Origin: Cryptomeria japonica | Taxonomy: Eukaryota > Streptophyta > Pinopsida > Cupressales > Cupressaceae | Length of the DNA stretch: 64,000 bases | Assembly (NCBI RefSeq): GCF_030272615.1 | Contig: NC_081412.1 | Location: 21,780,432-21,844,431 of the forward strand | Reading direction: 5' to 3' | Shown here: positions 58,122-64,000 of the stretch, piece by piece | Numbering within the stretch: the stretch's first letter is position 1 | How the letters are laid out: each line of letters opens with the position of its first letter | The notes under the pieces: generated by a model | The model's database searches: none | What the model saw: only the letters and a program-made list of their open reading frames with translations | What the model was told of the DNA's origin: nothing | Position numbers and translations under genes: made by a program

Positions 58122-59613
58122 TGTTTCAACTTGTTGTTGTTCTTCCTTTTTTTTTCTGTACTTGCAGTAAGCTGTTCACACAAACCCTTGCCTCTAACCA
58201 GCTTGGTAACCTTAATAGAGATGTCATATTTCATTGCCTTAGTAATCCAACCTGCCCTTTTCTCATTTATGTCCTTGCTGAGTAGAAACTCCTTCACTGT
58301 TGGATGAGCAACCGTGAGCTGAATTTTATTGTTAGAGAGCATGTGCCTAAATTTCTTAAGGCTTCTTATAATAGCTAACACATGTTTCTCTACAAATGAA
58401 TACCTAATTTCATAATCATACAAAATTTAACTAAAGAAATCAATTGGTTGTTCTAAACCTTCATCATTTTACTGGTACAACATTGCAGAAATACTATCCT
58501 CACTCCTAAAAGCATATAGAATAAAATATTTATTAAAATTAGGATTAATGAGAGTAGGGGCTGCTGCAATTGCCTCTTTAATCTCTTCAAAACTATTCTT
58601 ACCTTCTTTAGTCCACTGAAATGATATGTTTTTCTTAAGCATGGTTGTTAATGGTTGCAATGTTAGGAATAAACCTTCTGATGAAGTTAATCCTACCAAT
58701 AAAACTTTGAAGTCCTTTTTTATGTGCTAGTAATGGCAGTGCAAGTATGGTTGCTATCTGCTCAGGATAAATGTTAATACCATGTTTAAAAACAATATAT
58801 CCCAGCAATTTGCCTTCATGAACAATAAAAATGCTTTTCTTGGGATTCAATGAAATGCCATACTGCCTGCATCTTTCAAAAATTTGTCTAAGATGGTCAA
58901 GATGTTGATCAAAATTCTTAGAAAAAATTGTTACATCATCTAAATAAACCAAAACAAACTTGTTAATTAGGCCATGAAATGCCATGTCCATTGCATGCTG
59001 AAATGTTGCCCTGTATTGAACAATCCGAAGGGCATTTTATTGTAGGCCATTCTACCCCACTTGGTGGTGAATGTTGTTTTATACTGGTCTTCTTATTGGA
59101 CTAGAATTTGGTTATATCTTGAATAACCATCAAGCAATGAGAACCTTTCTGAACCTGATACAACCTGCAAAATTTGCTCCATTGAGGGTAGTGGATAATG
59201 ATCCTTCAAAGAAACCCTGTTCAAGTCTCTAAAGTCCACACATAAACCGAGTTCACCATTATTCTTCCTAATAGGAACTAGATTGGAGACCAAGGATGTG
59301 TGCTTTATGGGGAAAATGATGGTTCCTTGAACAAGTTTATCCAATTCAGTCTTCATAAGATTTTCTACTTTTGGATTTAAAGGCCTTTTTTTCTGCCTTA
59401 CTAGTTTTGAATTCCCAACTAGCTCAATGGTACATTAAGAGAATGAGGATCAAGACCTTTAAGATCTTCATATCTCCAAGCAAAAATGTCATTAAATTCT
59501 TGACAAAGAAGTATGAAAGCATGTCTTTCTTCAGGAGTACACACCTTGCCAATTTTCAGGAGCTTGTCTTTGAAAATCTGAATTGATACATAGTGTTCCT
59601 CCTTTATGAACAA
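58115..59613 (-). pseudogene. Gypsy reverse transcriptase and RNase H relic
   Basis: The connector (59613-59419) includes FNDIFAWRYEDLKGLDP. Reverse transcriptase continues with SNLVPIRKNNGELGLCVDFRDLN near 59280 and RFSLLDGYSRYNQI near 59130, then the active site LVYLDDVTIFSK near 58940 and GYIVFKHGINI near 58780. The tether and RNase H follow (FQWTKEGKNSFEEIKEA, then YSFVEKHVLAIIRSLKKFRHML near 58380). At least three frameshifts or stops break the reading frame. Confidence 0.88.
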
Positions 59614-59865
59614 GATGCCTTTATCTTTTCTAACCTAATCATCTGTGTTAAAAATGCTCTCAAGGGTTACCAAACCTTTGGGCAGCTTATTAGTCTTCAA
59701 TTGAAGGAACTGATTGTCATATTGTTGATTGAATTTGTGTTGATTTCCAATAGAAAACTCAACCTCTTCAATCAGAAAATTTAAAATTCGCTCATCTAAT
59801 TCAAAAACCTACCAATTAACATTGTTATCTAGGACTGAAGATCTGACATAAATTTTTACATAATT

Positions 59866-60300
59866 CTATCTTTTCATATTCTGAAGCTCTTTTGGGATAT
59901 CAAATTGTGCACTTAGGGTTGCAAGCCTATCTGCTTCCTTATTTTGACTTCTGGGTATGGACAACAGATTAAATACATCAAAATATTCAATTAAGTCACA
60001 AATTCTATGCTTATACAACTTTAAAACATCATTTTTGGTAACATGAATATTCCTTACTTGGTTGACAACTAATTCACTGTCACAAAATACTTGCAAACAC
60101 TTTATATTTCTCTTTCTAGCCCACTCTAGTGCATGTGCAAGTGACTCATACTCTACTGTATTATTTGTACAGCTGAAAGAAAATCTGAAAGCGGAGTAAT
60201 ATTTCATACCTTTGGGTGAAATAAGCATAGCACCACCTCTAGAACCATTTTTACCTTTGGAACCATCAAAATAAAGCTGCCAAACCTGATTTTTCTATTG
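59866..60300 (-). pseudogene. Additional RNase H domain (RVT_3 type) upstream of RT
   Basis: The four catalytic acidic positions are visible: YFDGSKGKNGSRGGA near 60270 (D), TNNTVEYESLAHALEWA near 60150 (E), LQVFCDSELVVNQV near 60085 (D) and IPRSQNKEADRLATL near 59930 (D). This is the pattern of the plant-type RVT_3/archaeal-like RNase H. From 60228 to 59866 the frame is open, and the Asp block upstream reads on in the same phase without a stop. It lies 5' of reverse transcriptase, not between RNase H and integrase. It may be a remnant of a true fusion, or a later rearrangement. Confidence 0.8.
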
Positions 60301-60582
60301 TTCTGAATGCTAGTCTAGCAGAATGTCATATTTTTCAAGCTTAGGAATAACAACATCCTCTTCATGAATCATATAAATACCAAGACCTATTTCATCCATG
60401 TCGATGAAAGGATCTTCTGTATTATTATGGGTTGCCCACTCATCCAAATTCATATTAGGTATGCCTTGAACAGGTGTATGTGGATCCCAAATAAGTGGTA
60501 ACTCTTCATGATCTCTGATAGAAAGATTTTCATTTATAGGAATTGGGGTATATGGTTCTAAGTGGCAAGTAGCTTGAGGTTC

Positions 60583-62215
60583 TTATTTAATGGTTACCTT
60601 AGTGCCATATCGAGTTCTGAAAAACAAGTGTGACCAATCAGCAAAAAGGTATCCTCTTAATTTTGTTGTGAAATCTCTAGATAGGAAAATAGAAAAGTGT
60701 GGAGGTAAGTCAACTATGTACATGTCTCGAGGTATTGCAAAATTAGGACAAGCATGCAAGGTTAAACCGAGATCTTTGACCACTCCAGTTGACTTGATTG
60801 TTGTTCCATCTAATTGTACAACTCGTCTCGAAACAGGCTCACATATCAAACCAAGTTTATCTACAACGTCTTTGGGCATAATTGAACTACTGGCTCGAAA
60901 AGAGTGCAAATAATTATTTTTTTAAACATTAATGAACTTAAGATACCTTAAGTTAAACATTGCAATAACCTTTGCACAAGCGGAAGACTTAACACAAACT
61001 CCTAAAGGGTTTCCAACAAAGATTACTTGATAAATCCAATGAACATTAAGGTGTATTAATTCCAATAACAATGAGTTTGATTAAACCCACTCACGCTAGA
61101 ATGATTACCACATGAACACAACAATTAAATTCTATATGAGATTAGACTATGCATGGTTGAGTATATACAACTTCCATTAGTTTCATTACATCACTAAAGC
61201 TACATTCATCATAATCCATATTACTGCATTTAATTTATAACTTCATACATACAATTAAGAATAATATCACCTAAATTACATTATACATTTTAATTATAAT
61301 ACCATTCATACATCCAAAATTAAAAGGAACTAGATGAACGCATGTACCATACAATAAAAATTGATATCGGAGGTCACCCCTAATGGGCTACATCTCTAGG
61401 TCCGCTTCAAGTGCAAGACCATTCTAATAAATAAAAGATGAAAAATACATAAAGTTACATTAATTACATCCTGCCATCAAGGCGAACATAAACAAATGAT
61501 ACATATGACCACATAGGGTCCAAGAGATACATGAATGATTTAAGAAGAATAAAAGGGTCTACCTGAAACATGGATTGAAATGAATTCCAAGGAAAGACAT
61601 TTGGAGCACCTGTGAAGCTAATCCATCACAAGAAGGCATGAACAATATACCCAATGGAAAGTGGCACTACCACCTGACCATGTGGCCCAAAATGGAACCA
61701 CCCCTCCATGCTAGGAGATAGTACTAAGGCCCTCAAGTAGGCCACAACAAAGCATCACATGGTCTCACATGCACATCGACAATCACACAAGACATAAGCA
61801 TACAATACATGACTCTCACAAGAGTGCTCCAAGGAAAGCCAACACATGACTACACACTAGTGAACATAAGTGAAGAATGTCATCGCATAACTGGTATGGA
61901 ATCTGGCAGGCCTCCATTGGCCCCAGGCCCCATCCTAGGTTGCCCTGGTAGCCTCTTTGGATGCAGACCCCACTTGAAAACCACTCTTCCTTATGACACT
62001 ACACAACCTCCAAATAACCCCAAGGAAAATCACAAAAGCCAGCCAACATAAGGAGTTCAAAAAGAAAACAAAAGAACAACTTGATTAAACAAAACTTCTA
62101 CCAAGATCAAACCAATTTGAGGTGTGAAATGAACAATTGGTCTATCGAGTCTATCAAGCAATTATGGACTAGATGGTTGCCAATTATCAATGTTACAAAA
62201 AATGGAGGAGACTTT
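60583..62215 (-). pseudogene. Gypsy protease split by an insertion
   Basis: The N-terminal piece (62215-62149) reads PFFVTLIIGNHLVHNC and LIDS; the rest (60898-60583) resumes with ASSSIMPKDVVDKLG and continues through VQLDGTTIKSTGVVKDLGL to FLSRDFTTKLRGYLF. The 1246-bp insertion at 60899-62144 falls directly after the catalytic Asp-Ser codons. The protease can no longer be made from this copy. Confidence 0.75.
60899..62144. mobile_element. 1.25-kb insertion in the protease active site, class unknown
   Basis: TCGA occurs on both sides (60895-60898 and 62145-62148), consistent with a 4-bp target duplication. The ends are AAAGAGTGCAAATAAT and AATTGGTCTA, neither TG/CA nor an inverted pair. No coding domain is present. 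The left half is AT-rich; the right half, around 61670-62000, is richer in G+C. Confidence 0.6.
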
Positions 62216-62399
62216 GGTGTTTGGATTCGCTGAGTATTCTTGACTAGGACATCATTAGCTAATGTAATCTTGGGCTGATCTTTTTAAGGCTCATTGGTCA
62301 AGGAAAGATTATCTAATTTTGCTCACAACAGATATTTTTGCCCATGAATTTGCAATGCACCAATCATTGTCATGGAGACAATGGTTTTTGTCATAGACT

Positions 62400-64000
62400 C
62401 AACAATATTAAAAGGAACACCACTAACCTTTTGCTGTACTTTTGGAACAACAATTATGGCTGACCTGGTTTTGACTGAAATTGAACTTTCTGTTGTTCTT
62501 TAGGTGCTACAGGTTGTCCTCTTGGTAAAATTTGCACATTTTGGATAGGTGGAGATATCCTAGCAGTCTGTTGGCTTGTAAAAGTTTGTTGTTTTAACTT
62601 GTCTTGCTATTGTTTGGACTTATCTTGTTGCTGCCCATTATTTTTGACTTGCTGTTGATGATTTGCATCTTGCTGTCCAATATCAATAGCACTCTTTTTT
62701 GACCTTGTATTAGTTGCAATAGGTGAAAAAGGTCTATTTTGTACTTGTGGATGATTAACTCCACAAAATTCCTCACCCTACCAATTCATCATAGCCACCC
62801 CAGGACCTCCTGGTTCCTCATTTGTACCTGCATCTTGAGAAGACATGTTATTATGTACCATCAAGGCTCGTTATTGAGCATTCATTGCATTTCGACATGA
62901 TGCTTGATCATGAGGTTGTTGGCACAGAAAGCACCAATTTGGTGCCATGTTGTTCTGAACAGGTATAATTTTTTCGACTTGTTGGTAGTATTCTAATTAT
63001 ACTACTCATTTTGCCTGTTGTTATAGTTCCTCCTTTGATTATGAGGGTCAACTTGGTAGTTAGGCCTATTGGGCTGATAAGGAGCTTGATATGGGGCTTG
63101 ATACCTTTGATTTTGGGTCTAATTTTTCTTGAGGCACACCAATTCATTGCCAAAATTCTGCATAGTCTGCTAAATTTGGTGAGTTTCCTCAAAATTCTTT
63201 ATAAACATCTCCTTTAACTCCTGTATTTGCTTTGACGGTTCTGAAACAACACTATTTTGAGCATAATTTTGAAAACTTAGTGCTAGAACAATAGGTATTG
63301 CAGCTATAAGAGGTACTTGTAAAGGCATTAATGGTTGTATATTAGGGAAAATAGGCATAGGAGGCCTAGGGGAAATTTTACCAGCCTTTATAAGGTTATT
63401 TTTTATCTCTAATTGCTACATCATAAGCTGTTGGTAATGTAACCCCACCCATAGACTGAATCATAACAATAATATTGTTATTTAAAGCTCTCAAATAGTA
63501 AAAAAATGCATGTTCAGGAGAGGGTTTTATCATTGTAGGAATTCTATTCTAGGTTCGCTCAAAATGGTAGCTGAAATCAATCATTTGCTCTTGTGGAGCC
63601 CTCTTGATAGTGGTCATCTGCTCAACCAATGATAGGTGATCTGACTTATCCGCAAACTGCTTTGTCAGCTTATCACCCAAATCATCCCAATCACCGACTG
63701 AATTAATTATTAAACCTCTAAACCATTGGAGTGCTTTGCCTTTGAATGATGTTGCTTGTAGCCTGAGTGCCACATTCTCTTGGGTTATATGGTGAACTGT
63801 ACATAGAGATGCAACATCCCTTATGTGCTCAATGGGTGTGACTCAGTCTTCACTAGTAAAAATAGGCAGACTTTTTAGAGTTGCTCCTGGTATTGGATCA
63901 TGTTGGGTTAGATTTAAAGGGTTGCCCCCATTGAAGGGTACAAAAGCATGTGCTCTTGGTATGACCATTGGAATTACTGGAGGATTTACTGGTAGATTAA
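62400..64000 (-). pseudogene. Gypsy Gag relic, continues beyond the window
   Basis: The Gag core includes NVALRLQATSFKGKALQWFRGL near 63775 and LSLVEQMTTIKRAPQEQMIDF near 63620. A zinc knuckle CFLCQQPHDQASC (C-X2-C-X3-H-X4-C) lies near 62910-62935. A Gln/Asn/Pro-rich linker fills the remainder. Upstream, AHAFVPFNGGNPLNL near 63930 also matches Gag. Stops are present, one near 63840. Confidence 0.75.

Larger units (their letters stand above)
56800..64000 (-). mobile_element. Decayed Ty3-gypsy retrotransposon, 5' end beyond the right edge
   Basis: On the minus strand the order from right to left is Gag (64000-62900), protease (two pieces split by an insertion), an RVT_3-type RNase H (60300-59866), reverse transcriptase (59613-58700), the usual gypsy RNase H (58700-58115) and integrase (58121-56803). 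Each domain is recognisable but stops and frameshifts occur throughout. Neither LTR could be delimited inside the window. The extra RNase H between protease and reverse transcriptase is unusual; in plant Tat elements an extra RNase H lies between the RT-RNase H and integrase. Confidence 0.85.

Overview
The window is nuclear DNA of a seed plant, most likely a gymnosperm (conifer-like). It is A+T-rich by eye. It has only two recognisable host genes, both with GT-AG introns, and is otherwise packed with plant-type Ty1-copia and Ty3-gypsy LTR retrotransposons in every stage of decay, often nested. The species cannot be named from the sequence alone.

Layout. 1-335 is AT-rich. 335-2505 is a striking array of 16 copies of a 35-bp imperfect palindrome, mostly 165-177 bp apart, with spacers that hardly resemble each other. 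2898-4882 is a short coding-free LTR element (TRIM-like). 5906-11833 is an old full-length copia relic on the minus strand. 12575-12790 holds a tRNA-derived SINE. 13938-15305 (minus) carries the first two exons of the DNA polymerase epsilon B subunit (DPB2/POLE2), with a TATA box and a perfect E2F site upstream. 18.5-29.1 kb is a pile of non-autonomous LTR elements; an outer element (22102-28222) contains an inner one (23887-26743) flanked by a perfect 5-bp target duplication. 32582-33156 is an intact two-exon non-specific lipid transfer protein gene. 34890-40799 is a copia relic split by two further insertions. 41.3-43.4 kb holds short tandem motifs and a cluster of CCAAAAATAG words. 44978-52507 is a young LTR element with a perfect GTAGC target duplication, about 98% identical LTRs and one intact 1143-residue Gag-protease frame but no reverse transcriptase or integrase. 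56800-64000 (minus) is a decayed gypsy element running off the right edge, with an extra RNase H between protease and reverse transcriptase and a 1.25-kb insertion in the protease active site.

The two host genes are functionally unrelated (S-phase DNA replication; secreted lipid-binding protein). The rest is transposon biology. The items most worth attention are the palindrome array, its sequence link to a 31-bp palindromic expansion in the 5' LTR of the Gag-only element, that element itself, and the unusual domain order of the gypsy relic.
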